Shown piece by piece: positions 32,928 through 41,020 of a stretch of 48,798 bases of DNA. Location of the stretch: assembly GCA_016882525.1 (NCBI GenBank), contig VGPU01000015.1:1-48798 (forward strand). Reading direction: 5' to 3'. This stretch comes from Cyanobacteria bacterium M_surface_10_m2_119 (GTDB taxonomy: Bacteria > Cyanobacteriota > Cyanobacteriia > PCC-6307 > Cyanobiaceae). A program made the position numbers and the translations under genes. Within the stretch, counting starts at the first letter, position 1. The number at the start of each line of letters is the position of its first letter. The notes under the pieces are model-generated. The model made no database searches. It was not told the origin of the DNA and saw nothing but the letters and a program-made list of their open reading frames with translations.

Positions 32928-33910
32928 GCCTGGCGCCGTCGCCCGCCCGTTTTCCGGAGCTGTTTCCGTTTCACCTGGTCGTTGACGGGGATCTGGTGAT
33001 CCGCCAGGTCGGCCCCGCCCTCGCCAGGCTCCTGGGCCCTGGCGCCTGCGCTGCACCCCTGCTGGAGCAGGTGCACTGGCGCCGTCCCCATCTGCCCCAG
33101 GCCAACCTGGCTGCTCTGGAGCGCCTCAGCCACAAACTGGTGGTGCTGGAGCTGCGCAGCCTGCCCCTGCAGCTCAAGGGCCAGTTGCTGGTGGAGCCAC
33201 CGCTGGCCTTCTTCCTCGGCACCCCCGTGGTGCACAACCTCGAGCAGCTGAGCGCGCTCGGCATCCGGTTCAGTGACATCGCCCGCCACGACGCCCTCGC
33301 CGACGCCCTGGTGATGCTCCAGACGAAGGACATGACCATCGCCGATCTGGTTCAGCGCCGCACCCAGGATCTGGAGCAGCTCGCCACCCAGGACGCCCTC
33401 ACCGGCGTCGGCAACCGCCTGCTGTTCAACCGGGAGCTCAGCGAGGAACTGGTGGAGCACCGCCAGCAGGACAGGCCCCTGGCTCTGCTGCTGGTGGATG
33501 TGGATCACTTCAAGCGGTTCAACGACAGCCACGGACACCTGGCTGGCGATGCCTGCCTGCGCGCCGTGGCTGAGCGGCTCGTGGACCTGGTGGGGCGCGG
33601 AAGCGACCGGGTCTACCGCTATGGCGGTGAGGAATTCGCCGTGCTGCTGCCCGGCACCGATCTGGCCGGCGGGCGTCAGGTGGCCGCGCGGATTGTGGAG
33701 GGGTTTGCGGCCTCGTCCCTGCGCTTCGCCCTGGCGGCCGGCGCTGCGCCCCAGAGCCATGCCATCACCCTCAGCACCGGTCTGGCCTGGGCTCACCCGG
33801 GGGAGGAAAGGGCCGAATCCCTCGATGAGATGGGCCTGATTGCCCGGGCCGATGAGGCGCTCTACCAGGCCAAGCACGCTGGCCGCAGCCGCTTCGTGAG
33901 CCTGGTCTGA
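32924..33910 (+). CDS. HNOBA-domain diguanylate cyclase, partner of H-NOX
   Basis: A 328-residue protein. Residues about 10-135 resemble the H-NOX-associated (HNOBA) domain of soluble guanylate cyclase: FPFHLVVDGDLVIRQVG, then LPLQLKGQLLVEPPLAFFLGTPVV, HNLEQLSALGIRFSDIARHD. A coiled-coil-like linker (MTIADLVQRRTQDLEQLATQ) leads to a GGDEF domain with DALTGVGNRLLFNREL, DVDHFKRFNDSHGHLAGD and RYGGEEFAVLL near 234, an intact active site. In animal guanylate cyclase the same domain order ends in a nucleotide cyclase; here the output makes c-di-GMP. ATG 32924 overlaps the H-NOX stop. It ends 23 bases from a convergent HD-GYP gene. Confidence 0.88.
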   Translation: MSLAPSPARFPELFPFHLVVDGDLVIRQVGPALARLLGPGACAAPLLEQVHWRRPHLPQANLAALERLSHKLVVLELRSLPLQLKGQLLVEPPLAFFLGTPVVHNLEQLSALGIRFSDIARHDALADALVMLQTKDMTIADLVQRRTQDLEQLATQDALTGVGNRLLFNRELSEELVEHRQQDRPLALLLVDVDHFKRFNDSHGHLAGDACLRAVAERLVDLVGRGSDRVYRYGGEEFAVLLPGTDLAGGRQVAARIVEGFAASSLRFALAAGAAPQSHAITLSTGLAWAHPGEERAESLDEMGLIARADEALYQAKHAGRSRFVSLV

Positions 33911-33937
33911 GACCGGCGGCGACCCCGTCGTTCTCAG
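33907..33937. terminator. Hairpin joining the stop codons of the diguanylate cyclase and HD-GYP genes
   Basis: Outer arms CTGAGA (33907-33912) and TCTCAG (33932-33937) contain the two convergent TGA stops; an inner CGAC/GTCG pair (33920-33923, 33927-33930) closes a CCC loop. It may act as a bidirectional terminator, though no T-run is present. Confidence 0.35.
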
Positions 33938-35082
33938 CGATCCTGGAAGCGGTCGCAAATGGCCATCACCTCCCCGCGATGGCGTTTCACGGCGGCCACG
34001 CAGTCGGCATCGAACTTGCCGGTGGCCACCAGCCGCTCCAGTTCGGCCACCGCATCCTCGAAGCTCCAGGGCTCCTTGTAGGGCCGGTGACTCGTGAGGG
34101 CATCGAGCACATCGGCGACGGCGATGATCCTCGCCTCCAGGGGGATGGCCTCCCCCTTCAGACCCAGGGGATAGCCGGAGCCATCGAGGCACTCGTGGTG
34201 GCCGGCCACCACATTGCGCATCACCGCGGAGTCCGGCAGCTCCTCCAGGCCGAACTCACCGATCAGTTTTTCCAGCACCTCCACGCCCTTGCCCACGTGG
34301 GTTTCCATCAATTGGCGTTCCTCCGGGTCGAGGCGGCCGGGCTTGAGCAGCACGCTGTCGGGGATGCCGATCTTGCCGATGTCATGCAGGGGGGCAAAAA
34401 GATAGAGGTGCTCGATGAACTCGTCACTGAGGCCATGGCTCTCCTGCAGGTCGCGGGCGATCAGCCGGGCGTAGTGGGCCATGCGCTCGAGGTGGCCGCC
34501 GGTCTCGAAGTCGCGCAGATTGGCGAATTCCCGGGCCACCTGGGCTGAGGTGGTGATCGAGCGCACCAGGTTGAGTTCGTTGCTGATCGTCATGTTGATC
34601 AGCGTGGAGAACAGGGAGAGGTTGCGCTGCACCGCTGCGGTGAAGGCCGCTGGCCGGCGGGAGTCGTAGAAGAGGAAGCCGATGAACGCCCCCTTGTCGT
34701 AGAGCGGCACCGTGAGCGAGGAGCGGTAGCCCTCCTTCAGCAGCCAGATCGAGTGCAGGCTGTTGCCCTGGACGGCGGAGGGGATGTCGTCGAGCACCCG
34801 GGTGCTGCCGCTGCTGGCCAGCCGGCTCAGGGAGTCGCTCTTGGCCAGCCGGAACTCATAGGCCTTGATCGCCTCGCCGGAGCGGGTGCTGTCCACGAAG
34901 ATCTTTAGCAGATCGTCCTGCGGGTCGTAGAGCACGCAGGCGATCCGATCGACATCCGGCACCAGCTCCAGCAGCTGCTCATGGAGCTGGCGCAAGCGGG
35001 TGCCCAGCGCATCACCGACCCGGGTGCCGACCACGGCCGCGAGGGATGCCTGCGGTGGTCCGGATGAGCCAGGGGAAGTCAC
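33934..35082 (-). CDS. GAF-HD-GYP c-di-GMP phosphodiesterase
   Basis: A 382-residue protein. Residues 25-170 form a GAF-like sensor (IACVLYDPQDDLLKIFV, SSLTVPLYDKGAFIGFLFYDSRR). Residues 190-370 are HD-GYP: ETGGHLERMAHYARLIARDL, HDIGKIGIPD with His233-Asp234, HHECLDGSGYPLGLKGEAIP with His295-His296-Glu297 and GYP at 303-305, and RIIAVADVLDALTSHRPYK. All metal-binding and GYP residues are in place, so c-di-GMP hydrolysis to pGpG or GMP is expected. The start is GTG 35082. It converges with the HNOBA-cyclase gene and follows the GGDEF-EAL gene on the minus strand. Confidence 0.9.
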   Translation of the reverse strand: MTSPGSSGPPQASLAAVVGTRVGDALGTRLRQLHEQLLELVPDVDRIACVLYDPQDDLLKIFVDSTRSGEAIKAYEFRLAKSDSLSRLASSGSTRVLDDIPSAVQGNSLHSIWLLKEGYRSSLTVPLYDKGAFIGFLFYDSRRPAAFTAAVQRNLSLFSTLINMTISNELNLVRSITTSAQVAREFANLRDFETGGHLERMAHYARLIARDLQESHGLSDEFIEHLYLFAPLHDIGKIGIPDSVLLKPGRLDPEERQLMETHVGKGVEVLEKLIGEFGLEELPDSAVMRNVVAGHHECLDGSGYPLGLKGEAIPLEARIIAVADVLDALTSHRPYKEPWSFEDAVAELERLVATGKFDADCVAAVKRHRGEVMAICDRFQDR

Positions 35083-35198
35083 GCAGCGTGCTCCAGCAGG
35101 AGACCTTTCGTTTTCTTAGCTCGCCTGGCGCGACGGGCGAAAGGGGTCTGGGCTGCTCTGTCACCGAACCCTGCATCGGAACGCCCAGGGTCGCGGTG

Positions 35199-37292
35199 TC
35201 AGCCCGGCATTGCCAACGAGGCCCAGAGCGGCCCATGGAGCGGGGAGGGCCGGCCGAACAGGTAGCCCTGGCCGGTGACGCAGCCCAGATCCAGCAACGC
35301 CTGCCGTTGGGCCACGGTTTCAATGCCCTCGGCCACCACCCGCAGGCCCAGCTCCTGGAACACCCGCACAAAGCCCCGCACCAGGGTGGCGCAGCGGGGG
35401 TCCTGATCCATCTGGCGGATGTACGACTGGTCGATCTTCACCTGATCGATCGGCAGCTGACTCAGCCAGGCCAGGCTGGAATAGCCCGTGCCGAAGTCGT
35501 CGAGGGCGATGCTCACCCCCGCCGCCCGCAGGGCGGTGAGGTTGTGATGGGCACGGGCGTGGGCCTGCAGCAGCACGGTCTCGGTGATTTCCACCGTGAG
35601 GCCGGCCAGGTCCACGCCCGTGCGTGCCTGTTCGGCCAGCAGTTCCTCCGCCAGATGACCCCGCTCCAGGTGCTGGGGACTGACGTTGATCGCCAGGTGC
35701 CAGGGCTGCCCCTGCCGCTGCCAGCCCGCGAGCACGTCGAGGGCCTCCGCCAGCACCCAGCGCTCCATTGGCACGATCAGTCCGGTGCGCTCCGCCACCG
35801 GGATGAAGGCGTCGGGCTGCACCAGCTGGCCATCGCCGTCCTGCAGTCGCACCAGGGCTTCCGCCCCCACCACGGCGCCGCTCTCCAGGTTCACCATCGG
35901 CTGGTAATGCAGGAGGAAGCGGCTGTGGCGCAGGGCCTGCTCAAGCTGCTGGCGCATGCTCACGCTCTGCTGCACCTGCTGGTCCATGGCCACCGTGTAG
36001 ACGGCCACGCCGTTGCGCCCGGCGGCCTTCACCTGATACATGGTGAGGTCGGCCCGTCGCAGCAGCTCCTCGGCGTTCACGCCTCCCCGGCCGCCTCCTC
36101 GGCCGCCTCCAAGGGCCACGCCCATGCTCATCGACAGGGTCAGTTCCTCATCGCCGTAGTGCCAGGGCTCGGCCAGGCTGGCCCGCAGCCGTTCTGCCAG
36201 CGTGAGGGCGTCCTCGTCGGCGTGGAGCTGCTCCACCAGCACCACGAATTCGTCGCCGCCGAGGCGTGCCAGGGTGTCCTGGCTGCGCAGCACGGTCTGC
36301 AGCCGGTTGGTGAGCTCCAGGAGCAGGGCATCGCCCGCAGCATGGCCGTAGCGGTCGTTCACCTCCTTGAAGCGATCGAGGTCGCAGAAGATCAGGGCCA
36401 GATCCTGGGTTTCGTGGCTGAGCGCCCGCTCCAGGCGATCAATCAGGCCACGGCGGTTGGGCAGGCCCGTGAGTGGGTCGCTGAGCACCTGTTGTGCCAG
36501 GGACTGCTCGCCCGCGCGGCGCTCGGAGACGTCGCGCTGCACCGAGACCCAGTGGGTGAACCAGCCCGCGCCGTCGGCCAGGGGGGCCACCTTCAACTCG
36601 TTCCAGTAGGGCTGTCCCTCGCGGGTGTAGTTCAGCACTTCCATGCTGGGGCGTCCCCACCGGCGCAGCTCCCGGCCGAAGCGGCGGGTCACCTCCGGGT
36701 CGGTCTGGGGGCCCTGGAACAGCCGTGGTGTGCGCCCCAGCAGTTCGTCCAGCCGATAGCCGCTCTGCCGCAGCAGGGTCTGGTTCGCGTACACGATCAG
36801 GGGGCCGGGCAGATCCAGGGGTTCCGCCAGGGTCACCAGCAGGGCGTCCTCCACCGTGTTCAGGAGTGTGGTGAGCAACTCCACCAGGGGCCGGTCTCCC
36901 TCGCTGATCGCGTTCTGTCCCCGGACGGCCACCCCCAGACCGGTGTCGGTGAGAAAGAGACGAAGTGACAGCGTCTCCTCCCCGGTGGTCAGGGCGGCCG
37001 GAGGGGGCAGATGGAGATCCAGCGGCCCGTGCTCCAGGCTCGGATGGAGACCCTCCAGCTGGCCATGGAGGTCGGGCCAGAGGTCGCTCAGGGATGCGCC
37101 TCTCCAGCCGGCCAGCCGAGGCTCCAGGGTGCGATCGACCCATTCCACCAGCCCGTCGCGGCTTGCCAGCAGCAAGCCATCGCCCGGCAGCAGCAGGAAT
37201 CCGGGCAGGGCGGCGTTCCAGGGGGTGGCCGCTGCGGTGGAGCCGGAAGGGGCGATGGTTCGACAGGATCGGTGCGGAGATTCTGATGCCAC
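35199..37292 (-). CDS. PAS-GGDEF-EAL bifunctional c-di-GMP enzyme
   Basis: A 697-residue protein from GTG 37292. An N-terminal uncharacterised region is followed by a PAS unit with LIVYANQTLLRQSGYRLDEL, GRTPRLFQG and MEVLNYTREGQPYWNEL. GRTPRLFQG sits where LOV domains have the flavin-binding Cys, which is absent, so it is PAS rather than photoactive LOV. GGDEF follows (DPLTGLPNRRGLIDRL, DLDRFKEVNDRYGHAAGD, LGGDEFVVLV) with a Gly/Arg insert [10 protein letters not shown]. The EAL domain has GAEALVRL, NVSPQHL, VEITETV, LDDFGTGYSSLAWL, KIDQSYI and AEGIET, so both catalytic sites look intact. A TTG at 37388 would extend it, overlapping the hli promoter; GTG 37292 is my choice. Confidence 0.85.
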   Translation of the reverse strand: MASESPHRSCRTIAPSGSTAAATPWNAALPGFLLLPGDGLLLASRDGLVEWVDRTLEPRLAGWRGASLSDLWPDLHGQLEGLHPSLEHGPLDLHLPPPAALTTGEETLSLRLFLTDTGLGVAVRGQNAISEGDRPLVELLTTLLNTVEDALLVTLAEPLDLPGPLIVYANQTLLRQSGYRLDELLGRTPRLFQGPQTDPEVTRRFGRELRRWGRPSMEVLNYTREGQPYWNELKVAPLADGAGWFTHWVSVQRDVSERRAGEQSLAQQVLSDPLTGLPNRRGLIDRLERALSHETQDLALIFCDLDRFKEVNDRYGHAAGDALLLELTNRLQTVLRSQDTLARLGGDEFVVLVEQLHADEDALTLAERLRASLAEPWHYGDEELTLSMSMGVALGGGRGGGRGGVNAEELLRRADLTMYQVKAAGRNGVAVYTVAMDQQVQQSVSMRQQLEQALRHSRFLLHYQPMVNLESGAVVGAEALVRLQDGDGQLVQPDAFIPVAERTGLIVPMERWVLAEALDVLAGWQRQGQPWHLAINVSPQHLERGHLAEELLAEQARTGVDLAGLTVEITETVLLQAHARAHHNLTALRAAGVSIALDDFGTGYSSLAWLSQLPIDQVKIDQSYIRQMDQDPRCATLVRGFVRVFQELGLRVVAEGIETVAQRQALLDLGCVTGQGYLFGRPSPLHGPLWASLAMPG

Positions 37293-37381
37293 CGCTCCTC
37301 TCGCTCCCGCAGCTCCAGTCGCCTGGGTTGGCGCTGGGATGGGCGGGCGGGGAACCGAACCGCCCTCCCTACCCCCAGGAG

Positions 37382-37413
37382 GCTTCAAAAGTCTTTACAC
37401 TCGCTTCAAGTTT
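37382..37413 (+). promoter_or_regulatory. Promoter region of hli with a direct repeat
   Basis: GCTTCAA occurs at 37382-37388 is read from GGCTTCAAAA, and again at 37403-37409, 21 bases apart, flanking TCTTTACACT. TACACT (37396-37401) could be a -10 element, leaving a leader of about 20 bases. TTTACACT resembles one half of the RpaB-binding HLR1 motif known at high-light genes; the second half matches poorly. Confidence 0.35.
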
Positions 37414-37427
37414 CGCAATCCCTTCCC

Positions 37428-37574
37428 ATGGCTGACTCCAACACCTCCCGCTTCGGTTTTGTGGCCTTCGCTGAGACCTGGAATGGCCGTCTGGCCATGC
37501 TCGGTTTCGTGATCGGCCTGGGCACCGAGCTGCTCACCGGCCAGGGCATCCTCGGCCAGCTGGGTCTGGGCTGA
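37428..37574 (+). CDS. hli: High-light-inducible protein (Hlip)
   Basis: A 48-residue, single-helix chlorophyll-binding protein of the thylakoid. Translation reads MADSNTSRFGFVAFAETW then NGRLAMLGFVIGLGTELL and a short TGQGILGQLGLG tail. AETWNGRLAMLGF is the Lhc-superfamily core (ExxNGRxAMxGF), whose Glu and Asn ligate chlorophyll and whose Arg pairs with a partner Glu. Hlips dimerise, bind chlorophyll and carotenoid, and protect photosystem assembly under high light. It is a single-gene unit: a promoter just upstream and a clear intrinsic terminator 35 bases after the stop. Confidence 0.95.
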   Translation: MADSNTSRFGFVAFAETWNGRLAMLGFVIGLGTELLTGQGILGQLGLG

Positions 37575-37608
37575 AGCGCCCCTTCCGCTGATCACTTCAC
37601 CCCTTGAG

Positions 37609-37638
37609 AGGCCTGACTCCCCGGAGTCAGGCCTTTTT
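37609..37638 (+). terminator. Rho-independent terminator of hli
   Basis: AGGCCTGACTCC (37609-37620) and GGAGTCAGGCCT (37623-37634) are perfect 12-base complements around CC, followed by a run of T ending at 37638. It is the clearest intrinsic terminator in the window. Confidence 0.92.
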
Positions 37639-37665
37639 GCTGTATGTCCCTCTCAGGCCCCCTCC

Positions 37666-38677
37666 TCAGGGCCTGTCGCTCCCCAGTCCCTGGGTGATCA
37701 GGTTGAGGTTGTGCCTGAGCAGCTCCAGGTAGGAGGGGGCCAGGCCGTCGAGGCTGGAGAGGGAATCCACGAAGAGGGTGCCGCCGAAGCGTGCTCCGAT
37801 GTCCCGGGCCAGCTGCCGCTGCTGGCTGTCGTCGTAGGTGCTCTCGCAGAACACGGCAGGCACCTGCAGATCCCGCACCTTGCCGGCCACCTCCTGCAGC
37901 CGCTGCTTCGAGGCCTGTGGGGTGCCCTGCGATGGCCAGAGGTTGACCTCCTGGAGGCCGTAGTCGGCGCTGAGATAGGCCAGGGATCCCTCGCAGCTCA
38001 CCAGGGTGCGCCGGTTGGCTGGGAGGCGGCCCAGCTCTGCACGCAGCTGGCGATCGAGCTCCACCAGCTTCTCGCCGTAGCGGGCCGCGCAGCTGCGGTA
38101 GGTGGCGGCGTGCTGGGGATCGAGGGCGATGAAGGCATCGCGGATGTTGCGCACGTAGGTCTGCGCCTGCCGGGGGGACATCCAGGCATGGGGATCGGGC
38201 TGGCCGGCCCGTGCTCCCGCGGGAATGCGCCGCGGTTGGATGCCGGCGGCCACGTCGGCCGTGGGGGGGGGCGCCGGCCTGCTTGAGCAGGGGCTGCAGC
38301 CAGGGATGCAGATTCAGCCCGTGAACCAGCACCAGATCTGCCTGCCTGAGCTAGTGGCGTTCGCGTTCACCGGGCTGATGGGCGTGGATCTCTGCGCCAG
38401 GGGCCAGCAGCGATTCCACCTGCAGCTTGCCGCAGGCCACGGCCTGCGCCATGGCCCGGGGCACGGTGAAGCTGGTGATCACCAGGGGGCGGCCATCCCG
38501 CTTGAGATCCAGCCCCGGATCGGCCATCAGGTCGCGCCAGCCGGTGGGATGGAGCAGGCCGCAGCTGCTCACCAAGGCCGCCAGCAGCGGGAGGCCCAGC
38601 CACGGAGCACGATCAGGCCTAAGCCAGCCTCGCCGTCCGCGGCGATGCGGTAAGTGCCTGGGCGCCTGGAGTTCCAT
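37666..38677 (-). pseudogene. Metal-binding lipoprotein of an ABC transporter (ZnuA/MntC type), broken by an amber codon and a frameshift
   Basis: From ATG 38677, preceded by AGGAGG, the product has a lipoprotein-type start with LPLLAALVSSCGLL, then VITSFTVPRAMAQAVACGK and LAPGAEIHAHQPGERERH. An in-frame TAG at 38351-38353 interrupts before LRQADLVLVHGLNLHPWLQPLLKQAG. A C9 run (coding strand, 38263-38271) then shifts the frame; eight C would join GAPP to TADVAAGIQPRRIP. The rest continues with PDPHAWMSPRQAQTYV, VFCESTYDDSQQRQLARDIG and LFVDSLSSLDGLAPSY to a stop at 37666. His in HAHQP, His in DPHAW, Glu in CEST and Asp in VDSLS are the usual four metal ligands. No permease or ATPase partner is adjacent. 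Confidence 0.82.
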
Positions 38678-38841
38678 GTTTGCCTCCTGCTCCGGGCCGA
38701 TTCTGGCTGAAAGCGAACGGCATGTGTTGATCCGCATGCGCTGATTCGCCTGGGCCCCTGCCCTGCAGCTGCCAGGGGCAGCGCGTGGATGACGTCGTCG
38801 TGGTGCTCCAGCACCGTGGATGCGCTCCAGCGGCCGGCCCC

Positions 38842-39084
38842 TCAGCGGGGGGGCGTGCCCACGTTGCTTTCCCGGCGAAACAGACCGTTGAGGTAGTGCT
38901 GGGCCACGGCCCGCTCCTGGCAGCCCTGCTGGAACAGAAACCCGGCCAGGGCCGACTGCATCAGCCGGTACTGATCCCATTGCGGATGGGCGGCGATGAA
39001 CCCCGTCATCGCCTCATACAGATCCTGCGGGAACTCATTCACGACGCTCACGTAGGCAGGGGCGTGGTCGGGGATCTGGCTCAT
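38842..39084 (-). CDS. Small DUF2811-like cyanobacterial protein
   Basis: An 80-residue protein with VSVVNEFPQDLYEAMTGFI, AAHPQWDQYRLMQSALAGFL and QQGCQERAVAQHYLNGLFRR, which resembles the short DUF2811 family of cyanobacteria: one helix with a His/Pro/Trp-Asp turn, then a helix ending in a YLxxLF motif. Function is unknown. The ATG at 39084 and the balanced composition support a real gene. It is followed after 164 bases by the broken metal-binding lipoprotein gene on the same strand. Confidence 0.65.
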   Translation of the reverse strand: MSQIPDHAPAYVSVVNEFPQDLYEAMTGFIAAHPQWDQYRLMQSALAGFLFQQGCQERAVAQHYLNGLFRRESNVGTPPR

Positions 39085-39460
39085 GCGCTCCGGATGACGG
39101 GATCCCCATCAGGCCACGCCGGCCACCCCGCCGTCAAAGAGGCAGAACCACGCCGGGATCCCTGCGTCTCCTGCTGAGATTCGCTGGGAATGCGCTCTTC
39201 GCGAGGGTGTCCCCCTGGCTGGTGGGCGCTGCCGGCGCTTCTGGATCGCGCCGTCAAGAGGAGATCGGTTTTCCCCGCCCAGGGCGGGCGCGGGCCGTCC
39301 AAGGCGTGGGTCTTGGCTGATCCGGCTGTGGAAAACCTCGGATTTTCCGGGGAAAACCGCCGATTCACGGGGAAAACCCCATTGGTGAGCAGCGCTGATG
39401 GTTGCTGCCGTTCCCGAACAGGAGTGGCAATCCGGCCCATCTCCCGCTTGACGGGGCCCC
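39085..39460. other. Intergenic region with phased A/T tracts
   Basis: 376 bases with no gene I can support; a minus-strand frame across 39081-39440 encodes a low-complexity, non-conserved product. Runs of AAAA/TTTT framed by GG and CC occur at 39269-39272, 39332-39335, 39342-39345, 39353-39356 and 39373-39376. The last four are spaced about 10, 11 and 20 bases. A short hairpin CCGCCC-AG-GGCGGG lies at 39276-39289. Confidence 0.5.
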
Positions 39461-41020
39461 TCAGCTGCCGAGGTCGAGGCTCAGCTGGGCGGGGGCCGGG
39501 CGCATCGTGCGGGTGCGCCTGCCGCTGGCCGAGGGGGCCAGTCCCGAGCGACGCGAACCGTGGCGCTCCTGAATCGCATCGGCCAGCCTGTGGAAGCCCT
39601 GCTCCCGCCGGCAGGCGTGGATGCGCTCCCGCGCGGCCCGGGCTGCGGCCTCAGGATCCACGATCGGGGCCGGATAGTCGCGGCCCAGGTGCCAGTCGAG
39701 GCTCGCCTGCGTGAGCGGATCCAGCTTCCAGGGCTCGTGCACCACCGCCGCCGGCAGCGGCGCCAGCTCCGGCAGCCACCGGCGGATGAAGACGCCCTCG
39801 GGGTCGTGGTCGATCCCCTGCTTGATCGGGTTGTAGACGCGGATCGTGTTGATGCCGGTGGTTCCCGACTGCATCTGACACTGCAGCCAATGGATCCCGG
39901 GCTCGTAGTCCACGAAGCGGCGGGCCAGCACCAGGCCGCTGGCCCGCCAGGGCAGCCAGAGGTGGTAGCTCGCCACCGACTGCAACATGGCGCGCATGCG
40001 GAAGTTGATCCAGCCGCTGGCGATCAGGGCCCGCATGCAGGCATCCACGAAGGGCAGGCCGGTGCGGCCCTCGCTCCAGGCCGCCAGCCGATCGGCCTGG
40101 GGCTGCGCGAGCCAGTCGGCTTCTCCCTCCCGCAGGCCGGCCGTGAGCGGATGCAGTTCTTTCACCTCCAGGTCGGGCTGGCTCTCCAGCTTCTGGATGA
40201 AGTGGCAGTGCCAGTGCAGCCGCTCCTCGAAGGCCCGCCGGGCCAGTCCGCCGTTCCCGCGGCCGGCGGCGCGGCTGGCCTGCACCACCTCCCGCATCGA
40301 CAGCGTGCCCCAGGTGAGATGCGGGGAGAGGCGGGAGCAGCTGCGGAAGGCGGTGAGCGGGCTGGAGAGTTCGCGGTGGTAGGCCCGGCCCCGCTCCCCG
40401 AGAAAGCTCTCCAGCAGCGCCAGTCCCGCCCGTCGCCCCCCTGGCTGCCGCTGAGGACAGGGATCGCTCGCCAGCTGCAGGTCGGCAGCGGTGGGCAGGG
40501 CCCCCGCCGCGATGCCCGCCAGCGGCGCCAGGGCTTCCGGGGCGGGGGCGATCGGCTCGGCCATGCGCGCCTCCCAGCGGCGGGCCCAGCCATCCCGGCT
40601 GGCCAGCCGGCGCACCACCCCGAACTGCGGCAGCTCGTGCCAGGGGATCCCATGGCGGCGAGCCCAGGCGGCCACGCGTCGGTCGCGGGCGTAGGTCCAG
40701 CCGTTGCCGGTTTCCTCATGGCTCCAGAGCGCAGCCACCCCCAGTTGCCGCCGGGCCCGCTCCAGCACCGTCACCACATCCCCCAGCCGCACCACCAGGG
40801 GTTGGCCCAGGGCGGCCAGGGCTTCTTGCAGCTCGTTGGCACACTCCGCCGCAAACGCCCACTGGCGCCCCGAGGCATCCTCCTGCTGCCACAGCTCCGG
40901 CTCCACCACCAGCAGCGGCAGCACCGGCCCGCGCCGGCTGGCCTCCAGCAGCGGCCGGTGGTCGTGCAGGCGCAGGTCCCGCTTGAACCACACCACCTGC
41001 AGCGGCGTGCCCGGGGTCAT
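39461..41020 (-). CDS. Photolyase/cryptochrome family protein
   Basis: A 519-residue flavoprotein that likely repairs UV pyrimidine dimers with light. The N-terminal antenna domain starts [21 protein letters not shown]. The FAD domain has [68 protein letters not shown] and [26 protein letters not shown]. Where class I photolyases have STGTDAAPYFR, this one has [10 protein letters not shown], so it belongs to a separate subgroup and repair versus cryptochrome function is open. ATG 41020 overlaps the P450 TGA by 4 bases, showing it is the last gene of that unit. Confidence 0.88.
   Translation of the reverse strand: MTPGTPLQVVWFKRDLRLHDHRPLLEASRRGPVLPLLVVEPELWQQEDASGRQWAFAAECANELQEALAALGQPLVVRLGDVVTVLERARRQLGVAALWSHEETGNGWTYARDRRVAAWARRHGIPWHELPQFGVVRRLASRDGWARRWEARMAEPIAPAPEALAPLAGIAAGALPTAADLQLASDPCPQRQPGGRRAGLALLESFLGERGRAYHRELSSPLTAFRSCSRLSPHLTWGTLSMREVVQASRAAGRGNGGLARRAFEERLHWHCHFIQKLESQPDLEVKELHPLTAGLREGEADWLAQPQADRLAAWSEGRTGLPFVDACMRALIASGWINFRMRAMLQSVASYHLWLPWRASGLVLARRFVDYEPGIHWLQCQMQSGTTGINTIRVYNPIKQGIDHDPEGVFIRRWLPELAPLPAAVVHEPWKLDPLTQASLDWHLGRDYPAPIVDPEAAARAARERIHACRREQGFHRLADAIQERHGSRRSGLAPSASGRRTRTMRPAPAQLSLDLGS

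Noticed and set aside
36703-36732. Photoactive LOV domain in the GGDEF-EAL protein
   Set aside because: The LOV-like block reads GRTPRLFQG, without the flavin-binding Cys.
39081-39440. 119-residue minus-strand protein
   Set aside because: Low-complexity, no conserved pattern, and covers a region with phased A/T tracts and a hairpin.
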